A stretch of 64,000 nt of DNA, from the NCBI RefSeq assembly GCF_036053395.1, contig NZ_CP107942.1, positions 10,096,001 to 10,160,000 of the forward strand, read 5' to 3'. The notes under the pieces were generated by a model. That model saw only the letters and a list, made by a program, of their open reading frames with translations. It was not told where the DNA came from and searched no databases. Shown in pieces: positions 52,401 through 60,694 of this stretch (its first letter is position 1; each line of letters begins with the position of its first letter). The DNA is from Actinoplanes sp. NBC_00393 (GTDB taxonomy: Bacteria > Actinomycetota > Actinomycetes > Mycobacteriales > Micromonosporaceae). The position numbers and the translations under genes are program-made.

Positions 52401-54476
52401 GGGACGGCTGCAAAGGCCGTAGGCACGAAGGCGACGGTCGCAAAGGCCGTAGGCACGAAGGCGACGGCCGCCAAGGCAGCTGGGACGAAGGTCGCAGGGT
52501 CGAAGGTCACGGCACCTAAGGCCACGGCTACGAAGTCGGCAGCTGCAAAGAGCGCTGGAGTGAAGGCCACCGCGGCCAAGGGTGCGCCGGCGAAGACGAC
52601 CGGGGCTAAGGCTGCGGCGGCGAAGGTTGGGGCGCGAGGAACTGCGGCTACGGCGGCCGGCACGGGAAACAGCGGGGCCAGGGCGGCAGCGGCGAAGGGT
52701 GCCGGAACCAAGGCCGGCACGGCGAAGGCTGCGGCGACGAAGGTGGCCGGGACGAAGGTAGCTGCAGGAAAGGCGACCGCGGCGACGGCCGCTGGAAGCA
52801 GGACGGCTGGGACCAAGGCGGCGGCAGCCAAGGCTGGTGGGACCAAGGCGACCGGTGCCAGGGCAACGAAGGCAACGGGGACCAAGACGACCGCCGCGAC
52901 CAAGGGAGCCGGTACCAGGGCGACTGCGGCCAAGGCCACCGCGACCAAGGCGACTGCAGCCAAAGCCACCGGGATCAAGGCGACCGCCGCCAAGGCCACC
53001 GGAACCAAGGCGACCGCCGCCAAGGCAGCCGGAACGAGGGCGACTGCGGCTAAGGCAGGCGGGATCAAGGCGACTGCGGCTAAGGCGGCTGGGTCCAGGT
53101 CTGCGGCGAACAAGGCCGTGGGAACCGGGACGAATGCGGCTAATGCGGCGGGGTCGAGGTCCGCGGCGAACAAGACTGCGGGGAGCCGGGCGACTGCGGG
53201 CAAGGCCACCGGGGCGAAGGTGACTGGGACCCGGGCGGCTGCGGCCAAGATCGCCAAGGCGGCGCCGGCTAAGACTACGGTGGCGCGGGCGAAGGCTACG
53301 GCGGCCAAGGCGGCTGCGGTTGAGTCGGCGGTCAAGGCGGCGAAGACTGCGGTTTCCCGGGCGGCCCGGGCTGCTGAGGCGGCGGTTGCCGAAATGGAGG
53401 CTGAGGTCGGCACGGTTTCGGTCACTGCCAGGCGGGTCGTGAAAGCTACGGCGGAGGTTGCGGCCGAGCAGACCGGGACGCGGCGGGTAGGGGCCAGGTC
53501 CGCGGCCAAGTCCGCGGGCGCCAAGTCTGCCGCGTCCAAGGTCACCGGGACCAAGGCTGGGGCCAAGGCTGCGGCCCGGCCCACTGCGGCCAAGGCGACG
53601 GCGCCCAGGTCGGCTGCGACCAAGGCGACGGCGACCAGGCCCACTGCGGCCAAGGCGACGGCGACCAGGTCAGCTGCGACCAAGGCGACAGGGGCCAGGG
53701 CGACGGCCAAGGCTGGGGGGACCAGGGCTACGGCGGCTGGCACTAGGCCGACCACGGCTAAGGCGGCGGGGACCAGGGCGACGGCGGCTAAGGCGGCGGG
53801 CACCAGGCCGACGGCGACCAAGACGGCTGGAAGCAGGTCGGCGGCGGCTAAAGCTGCCGGCACCAGGCCGACCGCGACCAAGGCAGCCGGGACCAAGGCG
53901 GCCGGGACCAAGGCAGCTGGGACCAAGGCGACAGCGGCTAAGGCTGCGGGGACCAAGGCGACCGCGGTGAAGGCGGCGGGTAGCAGGGGAACTGCTGCGA
54001 AGTCCACCGCAGCCAAGGCGACGGCGACCAAGTCCGCCGCGAGTAAGTCGGCTGCGGCCAAGACCACGGCGAGCAAGTCGACTGCGGCCAAGACCACGGC
54101 GAGCAAATCGGTGGCGGCCAAGGTTACGGCTCCCAAGGCCTCGGCTGCGCCTGGCAAGTCGGGAGCTGGGAAGGCCGGGTCGGCGAGGAACGCGGGGGCC
54201 GGCAGCAAGGCGGCTGGGAGCACGGTGGCTGGGAGTAAGGCTGGGAACAAGGCTGCCGGGAGTAAAGCCGCTGGGGGTAAGGCTGCGGGGAACGCTGGTG
54301 GGAAGGTGACTGGGAGTAAGGCGGAGCGGGCCGGGGGGAACGTGGCGAAGGCGACGCGGGCTTCTCGTACCTCGGGGGGCAATGCTGTGCGTACCCCGGC
54401 TGGTGCTCGCAGCGCTCGGAATACTGCCAAGAGTGCCCCGGTGAAGGCCTCGCGGGCTGCGGGCCGTAACCGATAG
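49407..54476 (+). CDS. Giant Lys/Ala-rich histone H1-like protein (1,689 aa)
   Basis: A single open frame of 1,689 residues, far longer than usual bacterial H1-like proteins (~100-400). Residues ~1-600 and ~870-1,689 are tandem AAK, KATAAK and KATGTKA motifs rich in Ala, Lys, Thr, Gly and Ser, giving a very basic, disordered chain expected to bind and compact DNA. Residues ~605-870 are different: a non-repetitive, acidic stretch (SQITVSTDDIEDGTVDASSVRDVPFVGGWFPPDSGPARP) with EAAE repeats. That central block is a known actinobacterial type of sequence, so fusion or expansion around it is likely. Repeat copy number may vary between strains. Confidence 0.8.
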   Translation: MPAASMPAAKKASTRPAAAGAASKSKATPSGTRARTPAAGSKTSPGTPSRTAPAAGRSRVAATAAGRGAGKAAPAASKAAAASSKAAAVSSKAAKAAPAASKAAKATAVPSKVARSAKAAPVAKAAAKASARTAPAARSAGAARAVPEARSGKAAPKSPKTAAVRASGGKQALTAASGKRSAVVKPRVPATSGAAKSAGSAKAAVAGGKAAKRVAAARTGSTSVTVKAPIARTASSSATAKGAGKKQVPAKAATGRAVAKSAAATTSRAAKSVATKAATGKPVAAGGAAAGAAATGRAAAGRAVAGRAAAGKTVAAKAASGKAVIPKPAAKASASTKTAGKSATTTVAQRKPASKSATVSAAAKKPVSKSAVSAAAKKPATAVVAARKSATAAVAAKKSATAAVAARKSATVAVSAKRAVSKTASPAAKGAASATKKAAGKPATVKHTAAKAVPTAKKAAPTAKKAAAPVQASRAAGKAGAGSRTAAVSARVSPVRGAGGKAGARAAAVSTPKARSAAASTPKARSAAASTPKTRSAAAGAPKARSAGASGRAVVDGAKARVVAGSAKAAPAPRSGARGEAVVQAAGRGKRTTAGSKGGRRVAAAMSNLPKSQITVSTDDIEDGTVDASSVRDVPFVGGWFPPDSGPARPDRESDQWGSDRPDLEALEADEDDKPKVAVPLRGAAAATAAPAFKPQKGLRDRSAELTPSFQDGPDFAEDEPATVAVGVARVPGTANLTEPDTMPVSRDAASTTAETSAAAEDSAPEPMAEAPVSPAKAGRAAGAQAGVTVAKAASAAAKAAGAAASAAETAAEAAENAAEAAEDAAEAAENAAEAGAEVEAEVEAITASPDPIDADAEAEAPSRGSVAKRSSTRATTTKAVGAKASAAAAKPGGVKGSSARKTAMPTAGSRTTPAKTGPASKATATRPPAAKAGTKAAAAGAAQKAAPAKSTGTAGRSTAKSAATGTKATAAKAAGTKAAAAKTAGTKATAAKTAGTKGTAAKAVGTKATVAKAVGTKATAAKAAGTKVAGSKVTAPKATATKSAAAKSAGVKATAAKGAPAKTTGAKAAAAKVGARGTAATAAGTGNSGARAAAAKGAGTKAGTAKAAATKVAGTKVAAGKATAATAAGSRTAGTKAAAAKAGGTKATGARATKATGTKTTAATKGAGTRATAAKATATKATAAKATGIKATAAKATGTKATAAKAAGTRATAAKAGGIKATAAKAAGSRSAANKAVGTGTNAANAAGSRSAANKTAGSRATAGKATGAKVTGTRAAAAKIAKAAPAKTTVARAKATAAKAAAVESAVKAAKTAVSRAARAAEAAVAEMEAEVGTVSVTARRVVKATAEVAAEQTGTRRVGARSAAKSAGAKSAASKVTGTKAGAKAAARPTAAKATAPRSAATKATATRPTAAKATATRSAATKATGARATAKAGGTRATAAGTRPTTAKAAGTRATAAKAAGTRPTATKTAGSRSAAAKAAGTRPTATKAAGTKAAGTKAAGTKATAAKAAGTKATAVKAAGSRGTAAKSTAAKATATKSAASKSAAAKTTASKSTAAKTTASKSVAAKVTAPKASAAPGKSGAGKAGSARNAGAGSKAAGSTVAGSKAGNKAAGSKAAGGKAAGNAGGKVTGSKAERAGGNVAKATRASRTSGGNAVRTPAGARSARNTAKSAPVKASRAAGRNR

Positions 54477-54535
54477 TGGGAGGGCGGGCCGCGCCGGATG
54501 GCGTGGCCCGCGCCTTGGCCTGGTAGGAATGATCC

Positions 54536-56065
54536 GTGCCGATCAAACGGGTGGTGGCGCCGCAGATCGACTTCTCGGTGCTGCGGCGGGAACTGGGGTT
54601 GCCGGGCGAGTTCCCGGAGGCTGTGCTCGCCGAGGCTGAGGAAGTGGCGCGGGCGACGCCGCTGCCGGTCACGGACCGTACTGATGTTCCGTTTCTGACC
54701 TTGGATCCGGCGTCGTCACAGGACCTTGACCAGGCGATGCATCTGAGTCGGCGGGACGGTGGTTACCGGATTCGGTACGCGATTGCCGACGTTGCCACGT
54801 TTGTGCGCCCGGGTGGGCCGCTGGAGGCGGAGAGTTGGGCTCGGGGGCAGACGATCTACCTGCCGGACGGGCGGATTCCGCTGCATCCGCCGGTGCTCAG
54901 TGAGGGCGCGGTCAGCCTGCTTCCGGATGTGGATCGTGCGGCCGTGGTCTGGACGATCGACCTGGATGCTGACGGTGAGACGGTCGGGGTGCACCTGGAA
55001 CGGGCTCGGGTTCGCAGCCGGGCCAAGCTGGACTACGCCGGGGTGCAGCGGGAGATCGATGCGGGCGCCGCGCCGGAGGCGGTGCTTCTGCTGATCGAGA
55101 TCGGTACGCTGCTGGCGCGCCGGGCGGCCGAGCGGGGTGCGGTCAACCTTCCGCTGCCGGCCCAGGAGGTCGAGCGGGACGGCGACGGCTGGCGGCTCGT
55201 GCTGGAGGCGCCGCTGCCGATCGAGGAGCACAACGCGCAGATCTCCCTGCTCACCGGGATGGCGGCTGCTCGAATCATGCTGGACGGTGGGATCGGCCTG
55301 CTGCGGACCATGCCGTCGCCGAAACCGGAGGCGGTGGCGAAACTGCGGGTCGCGGCAGAAGCGCTCGGCGTGCCGTGGCCGGCCGAGGCGCCGGTCTCCG
55401 AGGTGGTGGCCGGGGTGAACCCGGCGGAACCGCGCGGTGCGGCCTTCCTGGATCAGGCTGCTGACCTGCTGCGCGGGGCCGCGTACACGGCGTTCGGCGT
55501 GCCGGCGGGGACGCTGCCGGGCGGCAATGGCGGGTCGGCGTCTGTGCCTGGCGGCAGCGGTGGGGCGGCCTCTGTGCCTGGTGGCAACGGTCGGCCGGCG
55601 TCTCTGCCTGGTGAGCTGGCGCCGGCCGAGGCTGGGCATGGTGGGGTGGGCGCGCCGTATGCGCACGTCACGGCACCGCTGCGGCGGCTGGCGGACCGGT
55701 ACGCGACGGAGGTCTGCCTGGCCTTGTACGAGGGGCGGCCCGTGCCGGAGTGGGTGATCGAGGCGCTGCCGCGCCTGCCGAAGACGATGTCCAGCACTGA
55801 CCGGGTGGCTTCGGCGGCGAACCGGGGTGCGATCGACCTGGCCGAGGCAGTGCTGTTGCGGGACCGAGTCGGCGAGGTCTTCGAGGCGGCTGTGCTGGAT
55901 AGTGACGAGCCGTCCGCGAAGCGTCCGGCCGGCGGCACGATCGCCATCGACGATCCGGCGGTTCGGGCCAAATGCCTCGGCGACCTGCCACTGGGTCAAC
56001 GGATCCAGGTGCGCCTCACTGCTGCCGACCCCGCCACTCACACGGTCCGCTTCGAACGCGCCTGA
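54536..56065 (+). CDS. RNB-domain exoribonuclease (RNase II/R-like)
   Basis: A 509-residue RNB protein. The active-site segment is FLTLDPASSQDLDQAMHL: the usual DxxxxxDxDD ends in DLDQ, as in a group of actinobacterial relatives. VADVATFV-type (IADVATFVRPGG) and YAHVTAPLRRLADRY are other RNB hallmarks. There is no recognisable N-terminal cold-shock domain and only a short C-terminus, so substrate channelling must differ from RNase R. Between residues ~320 and 360 the chain has three near-repeats of GGNGGSASVP type, a repeat-derived linker. Start GTG 54536. Confidence 0.88.
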   Translation: MPIKRVVAPQIDFSVLRRELGLPGEFPEAVLAEAEEVARATPLPVTDRTDVPFLTLDPASSQDLDQAMHLSRRDGGYRIRYAIADVATFVRPGGPLEAESWARGQTIYLPDGRIPLHPPVLSEGAVSLLPDVDRAAVVWTIDLDADGETVGVHLERARVRSRAKLDYAGVQREIDAGAAPEAVLLLIEIGTLLARRAAERGAVNLPLPAQEVERDGDGWRLVLEAPLPIEEHNAQISLLTGMAAARIMLDGGIGLLRTMPSPKPEAVAKLRVAAEALGVPWPAEAPVSEVVAGVNPAEPRGAAFLDQAADLLRGAAYTAFGVPAGTLPGGNGGSASVPGGSGGAASVPGGNGRPASLPGELAPAEAGHGGVGAPYAHVTAPLRRLADRYATEVCLALYEGRPVPEWVIEALPRLPKTMSSTDRVASAANRGAIDLAEAVLLRDRVGEVFEAAVLDSDEPSAKRPAGGTIAIDDPAVRAKCLGDLPLGQRIQVRLTAADPATHTVRFERA

Positions 56066-56356
56066 CCAGCCCGCCCGAGCCCCGCGGGCTCGAAGTGGCA
56101 TGGGTGGGGTGGTCAGGCGGGTCACCTGCTCGGGCTGGGCAGGAAGTGTGGCTACCAGTTCGGGCCGCGCGGGAGTGCGGCCACCTGCTCGGGGCAGAAA
56201 GGCAGGGCGGTCACAGGCACAGGGTGGGCTGGCAGCGCGACCACCTGCTTAAGCCCGGCGGACGCGCTGAGGCCTGGAGTGGGCTGGTGGCCGCGTGGTA
56301 GAGCGGGGACGGGGATCGATTCGGTGGTGCGGTCGATCCCCGTACCGGAAATGGTT
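56066..56356. other. Intergenic with imperfect GTGG/CCACCTGCTCGGG repeats and a panB terminator
   Basis: About 290 bases between convergent RNB and panB genes. Several degenerate copies of a unit like GCGGCCACCTGCTCGGG occur to about 56,250. Near panB, GGGGATCGA and TCGATCCCC (56,311-56,341) form a stem that could terminate panB. No gene is supported. Confidence 0.55.
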
Positions 56357-57187
56357 TTAGAAAGTGTGCTCTGCGGCGGGGAACTCGCCGCTGCGGACCT
56401 CGGCTGCGAATTGCCGCGTGGCTTCGGTCAGCGTGCCGGCCAGGTCGGCGTAGCGTTTCACGAAGCGGGGAGCCTTGCCGGTGCGCAGGCCGGCCATGTC
56501 CTGCCAGACCAGTACCTGGGCGTCGGTGTCGGGGCCGGCGCCGATGCCGACGGTGGGGATCGGCAGCTCCTTGGTGATCTGCTTGGAGACCTCGCCGGGG
56601 ACCATCTCGAGGACCACGGCGAAGGCGCCGGCGTCGGCGACCGCGCGGGCGTCGGAGATGACCTCGGCGCCCTCGTTCTCGCGGCCCTGAACGCGGTAGC
56701 CGCCGATGGCGTGTTCGCGCTGCGGGGTGAAGCCGATGTGGGCCATCACCGGGATGCCGGCGCCGGTGATCGCCTCGATCTGCGGGGCCATGCGGCGGCC
56801 GCCCTCGAGTTTCACCGCGTGGCAGCCGCCTTCCTTCATGAATCGGACGGCGGTCCGCAAGGCCTGCGTCGGCCCCTCTTCGTAGGAGCCGAACGGCAGG
56901 TCGCCGACGATCAGCGCGGTCCTGGTGGCCCGCACCACCGCCTTGACCAGCGGCAACAGCTCGTCGACGGTGACCGGGACGGTGGTCTCGTAGCCGTAGA
57001 CGTTGTTGGCGGCGGAGTCGCCGACGAGAAGGACGGGTACGCCGGACTGGTCGAAGATCGACGCCGTGTACATGTCGTAGGAGGTCAGCATGGGCCAGCG
57101 GTCGCCGCGGACCTTGGCGTTGAGCAGGTCGCGGGTGCGGACGCGACGGGTCGGCGGGCCGCCGTACAACGTGGGAATTTCCGACAT
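56357..57187 (-). CDS. panB: 3-Methyl-2-oxobutanoate hydroxymethyltransferase (ketopantoate synthase)
   Basis: A 276-residue PanB that transfers a hydroxymethyl group to 2-oxoisovalerate, the first step of pantothenate synthesis. Characteristic segments are [17 protein letters not shown] (metal Asp), [36 protein letters not shown] 57187 has AAGGAGAT upstream at good spacing; earlier in-frame ATG is rejected. No other pan genes are adjacent. Confidence 0.97.
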   Translation of the reverse strand: MSEIPTLYGGPPTRRVRTRDLLNAKVRGDRWPMLTSYDMYTASIFDQSGVPVLLVGDSAANNVYGYETTVPVTVDELLPLVKAVVRATRTALIVGDLPFGSYEEGPTQALRTAVRFMKEGGCHAVKLEGGRRMAPQIEAITGAGIPVMAHIGFTPQREHAIGGYRVQGRENEGAEVISDARAVADAGAFAVVLEMVPGEVSKQITKELPIPTVGIGAGPDTDAQVLVWQDMAGLRTGKAPRFVKRYADLAGTLTEATRQFAAEVRSGEFPAAEHTF

Positions 57188-57311
57188 TTCGTAAATCTCC
57201 TTCCCTCGTGGCCGCGTTAGTGCGGTCCCCGGGTGCGCCCATCGTCGCACCGTCGGCACGGCCTCGGTCAGGGGTCAGTGGAGGTTTTCACAACGCCTTG
57301 AGGCAGTCCCT

Positions 57312-57398
57312 CCCGGAACGCGATCGGGGAGGCCGATCCTCCCGGAACGCGATCAGGGAGGCCGATCCTGCCGGAGCGGGATCAGGAAGGCTGGCCCT
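57312..57398. repeat. 29-bp tandem repeat between panB and nadE
   Basis: Three to four copies of a unit like CCCGGAACGCGATCAGGGAG at 57,312, 57,341 and 57,370 (29-bp period); the last partly runs into the nadE 3' end. The nadE C-terminal sequence (AFREGQPS) is encoded by a related copy. Confidence 0.8.
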
Positions 57399-59163
57399 CC
57401 CGGAAAGCGTTGGTGATGGGCAGCCGGCGATCCCGGCCGAACGCCTTGCCGGAGATCTTGGTGCCGGGCGCCGCCTGGCGCCGCTTGTACTCCGCGATGT
57501 CGATCATGCGCAGCACCCGGTCCACCAGCGCCGGGTCGTTGCCGGCCGCGATCAGCTCGGCGCGGCCCAGGTCGTGGTCCACGTAGCCCTTGATGATCGG
57601 GTCGAGCACCGAGTAGTCCGGCAGCGAGTCCGAATCCTTCTGATCGGGACGCAGCTCGGCGCTGGGCGCCTTGGTGATCGAGTTCTCCGGGATCGGCGGG
57701 TCGCCCTGGGTGTTCCGCCAGCGGGCCAGCTGCCACACCATGCTCTTCGGCACGTCCTTGAGCGGATTGAAGCCGCCCACCGAATCGCCGTAGAGCGTGG
57801 AGTAGCCGACCGCCAGCTCACTCTTGTTGCCGGTGGTCAGCACCAGGTGGCCCTCCTGGTTGGAGAGCGCCATGAGGATCACGCCGCGGACCCGGGCCTG
57901 CAGGTTCTCCACCGCGAGGCCGGAGAGCGACATGTTCGCCAGGAAGGTGTCGACCATCGGCTGGATCGGCTGCACCCGGTAGTCCAGGCCGGTGCGCTTG
58001 GCCAGGTCGGCCGCGTCGTCCTTGGAGTGCTCCGAGGAGTAGCCGCTGGGCAGGGAGACGCCGACCACCCGCTGCGGGCCGAGCGCGTCCACCGCGATCG
58101 CCGCGACCACCGCCGAGTCGATGCCGCCGGAGAGGCCGAACACCACCGACGGGAACCGGTTCTTGTTCACGTAGTCGCGCAGGCCGAGCACCAGCGCGGA
58201 CCAGACCTCGGCCTCGTCGGCGACCCGCTCGGCGATCCCCCCGTTCCGCCGGTCGGCGCGGGCGATCAGCGTGGCCGGCGCGGCGACGCGGACGATCTCC
58301 ATGTCGTCCTGGATCTCCTCCTCGACCTGCGGCTTCGCCGCGTCGGTCGAGCCTTCGGCGTTGGGCGCGGCGTCGGCGGCCGGCAGATCCAGATCGTGTA
58401 CGAGCAGCTCCTCGCTGAACTGACCGGCCCGGGTGAGCAGTTCCCCGTCCGGCGAGACGATCATCGAGTCGCCGTCGAAGACCAGCTCGTCCTGCCCGCC
58501 GACGGCGTTCACGTACGCCACCGTCGCCCCGGCCTCGGCAGCCCGCCGCTGCACCAGCGGGAGACGGATGTCGTCCTTGTTCAACTCGTACGGCGACGCG
58601 TTGATGTTGACGACCAGGCCGGCCCCGGCGCGGCGGGCGGCGGTGAACGGGCCGCCGGCCTGCCAGATGTCCTCGCAGACGGTCAATGCCACGTCGATCC
58701 CGCCGAGCCGGACCACCGTCAGCGACGAACCCGGTTCGAAGTAGCGGTCCTCGTCGAAGACGCCGTAGTTGGGCAGGTGGTGCTTGAAGTAGGTGGCGAC
58801 CACCTGACCGCCGTGCAGCAGCGCCGACGCGTCCCGCCGGCCGCTGCCCGCGACCGCGTCGGAGCTGGTGGGCGCGGGTCCGTCGGCGTCCACGTACCCC
58901 ACCACGACGGCCACGTCGCCGAGCCCGTCCGCGGCGAGGTCGGCGGCGAGCGTACGCAGCGCCTGCTTCGACGCGTCGACGAACGAGTTGCGGAAGACCA
59001 GGTCCTCGATGGGGTAGCCGGTCAGCATCATCTCGGGGAAGGCGACCAGGTGCGCTCCGGCCTCCGCGGCCTGCCGGGACCAGCGGCGGATCGCCGCCGC
59101 GTTACCGGAAATGTCACCGACGGTCGAGTTCACTTGAGCGAGAGCGATGCGCAGCGTTGGCAT
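57382..59163 (-). CDS. nadE: Glutamine-dependent NAD+ synthetase
   Basis: A 593-residue two-domain enzyme that makes NAD+ from nicotinate adenine dinucleotide using glutamine. The N-terminal nitrilase-type glutaminase domain has the catalytic triad E44 (AFPEMML), K128 (ATYFKHHLPNYG) and C163 (TVCEDIW). The C-terminal synthetase has SGGIDSA near residue 335 and GNKSELAVGYSTLYGD. ATG 59163 starts MPTLRIALAQ, the usual N-terminus. Domain order is that of the mycobacterial enzyme, with a short insertion between domains. Confidence 0.96.
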   Translation of the reverse strand: MPTLRIALAQVNSTVGDISGNAAAIRRWSRQAAEAGAHLVAFPEMMLTGYPIEDLVFRNSFVDASKQALRTLAADLAADGLGDVAVVVGYVDADGPAPTSSDAVAGSGRRDASALLHGGQVVATYFKHHLPNYGVFDEDRYFEPGSSLTVVRLGGIDVALTVCEDIWQAGGPFTAARRAGAGLVVNINASPYELNKDDIRLPLVQRRAAEAGATVAYVNAVGGQDELVFDGDSMIVSPDGELLTRAGQFSEELLVHDLDLPAADAAPNAEGSTDAAKPQVEEEIQDDMEIVRVAAPATLIARADRRNGGIAERVADEAEVWSALVLGLRDYVNKNRFPSVVFGLSGGIDSAVVAAIAVDALGPQRVVGVSLPSGYSSEHSKDDAADLAKRTGLDYRVQPIQPMVDTFLANMSLSGLAVENLQARVRGVILMALSNQEGHLVLTTGNKSELAVGYSTLYGDSVGGFNPLKDVPKSMVWQLARWRNTQGDPPIPENSITKAPSAELRPDQKDSDSLPDYSVLDPIIKGYVDHDLGRAELIAAGNDPALVDRVLRMIDIAEYKRRQAAPGTKISGKAFGRDRRLPITNAFREGQPS

Positions 59164-59249
59164 GCTCAACATTCTTACCCGGGCCATCGGCGCAGGGCGC
59201 GGTCAGCGTAGTCTCGGCGGAAAGGATCGACACGGCGCGAGGGGTGGAA

Positions 59250-60602
59250 GTGGACCGACAGCAGGAGTTCGTGCTTCGTACGCTCGAGGAGCGCGACATC
59301 CGTTTTGTCCGGCTCTGGTTCACCGACGTGCTGGGCACCCTCAAGAGCGTCTCGGTCGCGCCCGCGGAGCTGGAGTCCGCGTTCGAGGAGGGCATCGGGA
59401 TCGACGGCTCGGCGATCGAGGGCTTCGCCCGGGTCTACGAGTCCGACATGATCGCCATGCCGGATCCGACGACGTTCCAGGTCTTCCCGTTCGAGGGTGG
59501 GCAGAGCGGCGAGAGCGCCCGGATGTTCTGCGACATCCTGCTGCCCGACGGCAGCCCGGCCTGGGCCGACCCGCGCCACGTGCTGCGCCGCTCGCTGGCC
59601 AAGGCCGCCGAGAAGGGCTTCACCTTCTACACCCACCCCGAGGTCGAGTTCTTCCTGGTTCAGGACGGGCCGAACGACGGTTCGGTGCCGATCCCGGTGG
59701 ACAGCGGCGGCTACTTCGACCACACCACCCACGCGGTGGCCCGCGACTTCCGCCGCCAGGCCGTGCTCGCCCTGGAGCGGATCGGCATCTCGGTGGAGTT
59801 CAGCCACCACGAGGTCGCGCCCGGCCAGCAGGAGATCGACCTGCGGTACGCGGACGCGCTGACCACCGCCGACAACATCATGACGTTCCGGCACGTGGTG
59901 AAGGAGGTGGCGCTCTCCCAGGGGGTGAAGGCCACCTTCATGCCGAAGCCGTACACCGATCAGCCCGGCTCCGGCATGCACACCCACCTGTCGCTGATGG
60001 AGGGCGAGCGCAACGCGTTCTTCGACAGCGAGGACCCGCAGCGGCTGTCCAAGACGGCGCGGGCGTTCATCGCCGGTCTGCTGGTGCACGCCCGGGAGTA
60101 CACGGCGATCACCAACCAGTGGGTGAACTCGTACAAGCGGCTCTTCCCGCTGCAGCTGCCGGACCGGATCACCGAGTCCCCGGCGTTCGTGAGCTGGGGG
60201 CACCTCAACCGGTCCGCGCTGGTCCGGGTGCCGGCGTTCGGCAAGCCGAGCTCGGCGCGGGTGGAGGTCCGGTCGATCGACTCGGCCGCGAACCCGTACC
60301 TGGCTTTTGCCGTGATGCTCGGCGCCGGCCTCAAGGGCATCGAGGAGGGCTACGAGCTGCCCCCGGGCGCCGAGGACGACGTGTGGTCGCTGTCGCCGGC
60401 CGAGCGCAAGGCCGCGGGGTACGAAGCGCTGCCGGAGAACCTGTCCGAGGCGATCGACGTGATGTCCGGCTCTGAGCTGGTCGCCGAGGTGCTCGGCGAG
60501 CACGTCTTCGACTTCTTCCTCCGGAACAAGCGGGCCGAGTGGGAGCAGTTCCGCCGCGAGGTCACGCCGTACGAGCGTCAGCGCTACCTAGGCGCGCTCT
60601 GA
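59250..60602 (+). CDS. glnA: Glutamine synthetase, GlnA2 type
   Basis: A 450-residue class I GS close in pattern to mycobacterial GlnA2: VDRQQEFVLRTLEERDIRFVRLWFTDVLG at the start, GIDGSAIEGF, HPEVEFFL, SHHEVAPGQQEIDLRYADAL, and FMPKPYTDQPGSGMHTH. It lacks the NLYDLP adenylylation site of GlnA1, so it should not be controlled by GlnE. GTG 59250 is chosen by alignment with GlnA2 N-termini; the frame extends upstream. A hairpin terminator follows. Confidence 0.93.
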   Translation: MDRQQEFVLRTLEERDIRFVRLWFTDVLGTLKSVSVAPAELESAFEEGIGIDGSAIEGFARVYESDMIAMPDPTTFQVFPFEGGQSGESARMFCDILLPDGSPAWADPRHVLRRSLAKAAEKGFTFYTHPEVEFFLVQDGPNDGSVPIPVDSGGYFDHTTHAVARDFRRQAVLALERIGISVEFSHHEVAPGQQEIDLRYADALTTADNIMTFRHVVKEVALSQGVKATFMPKPYTDQPGSGMHTHLSLMEGERNAFFDSEDPQRLSKTARAFIAGLLVHAREYTAITNQWVNSYKRLFPLQLPDRITESPAFVSWGHLNRSALVRVPAFGKPSSARVEVRSIDSAANPYLAFAVMLGAGLKGIEEGYELPPGAEDDVWSLSPAERKAAGYEALPENLSEAIDVMSGSELVAEVLGEHVFDFFLRNKRAEWEQFRREVTPYERQRYLGAL

Positions 60603-60618
60603 CATCGTCCTGAGACGC

Positions 60619-60652
60619 CAGGCGGCGACGGTCTGCGGACCGCCGCCGCCTG
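60619..60652 (+). terminator. Terminator after glnA
   Basis: CAGGCGGCG and CGCCGCCTG (9 bp) flank a 16-nt loop; 17 nt after the stop. Confidence 0.7.
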
Positions 60653-60694
60653 ACTCGTTCGGCTGCCTGCGCTGGGGTGGGGGCGACCCCGTTG

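Noticed and set aside
49319-54430. Long minus-strand frames (479, 461 and 731 codons) opposite the H1-like gene
   Set aside because: Ala/Val/Leu-rich mirror images of the Lys/Ala repeats; the plus-strand frame is the continuous one and has a non-repetitive conserved centre.
57208-59211. 667-codon plus-strand open frame
   Set aside because: Antisense to nadE, whose glutaminase and synthetase motifs are intact.
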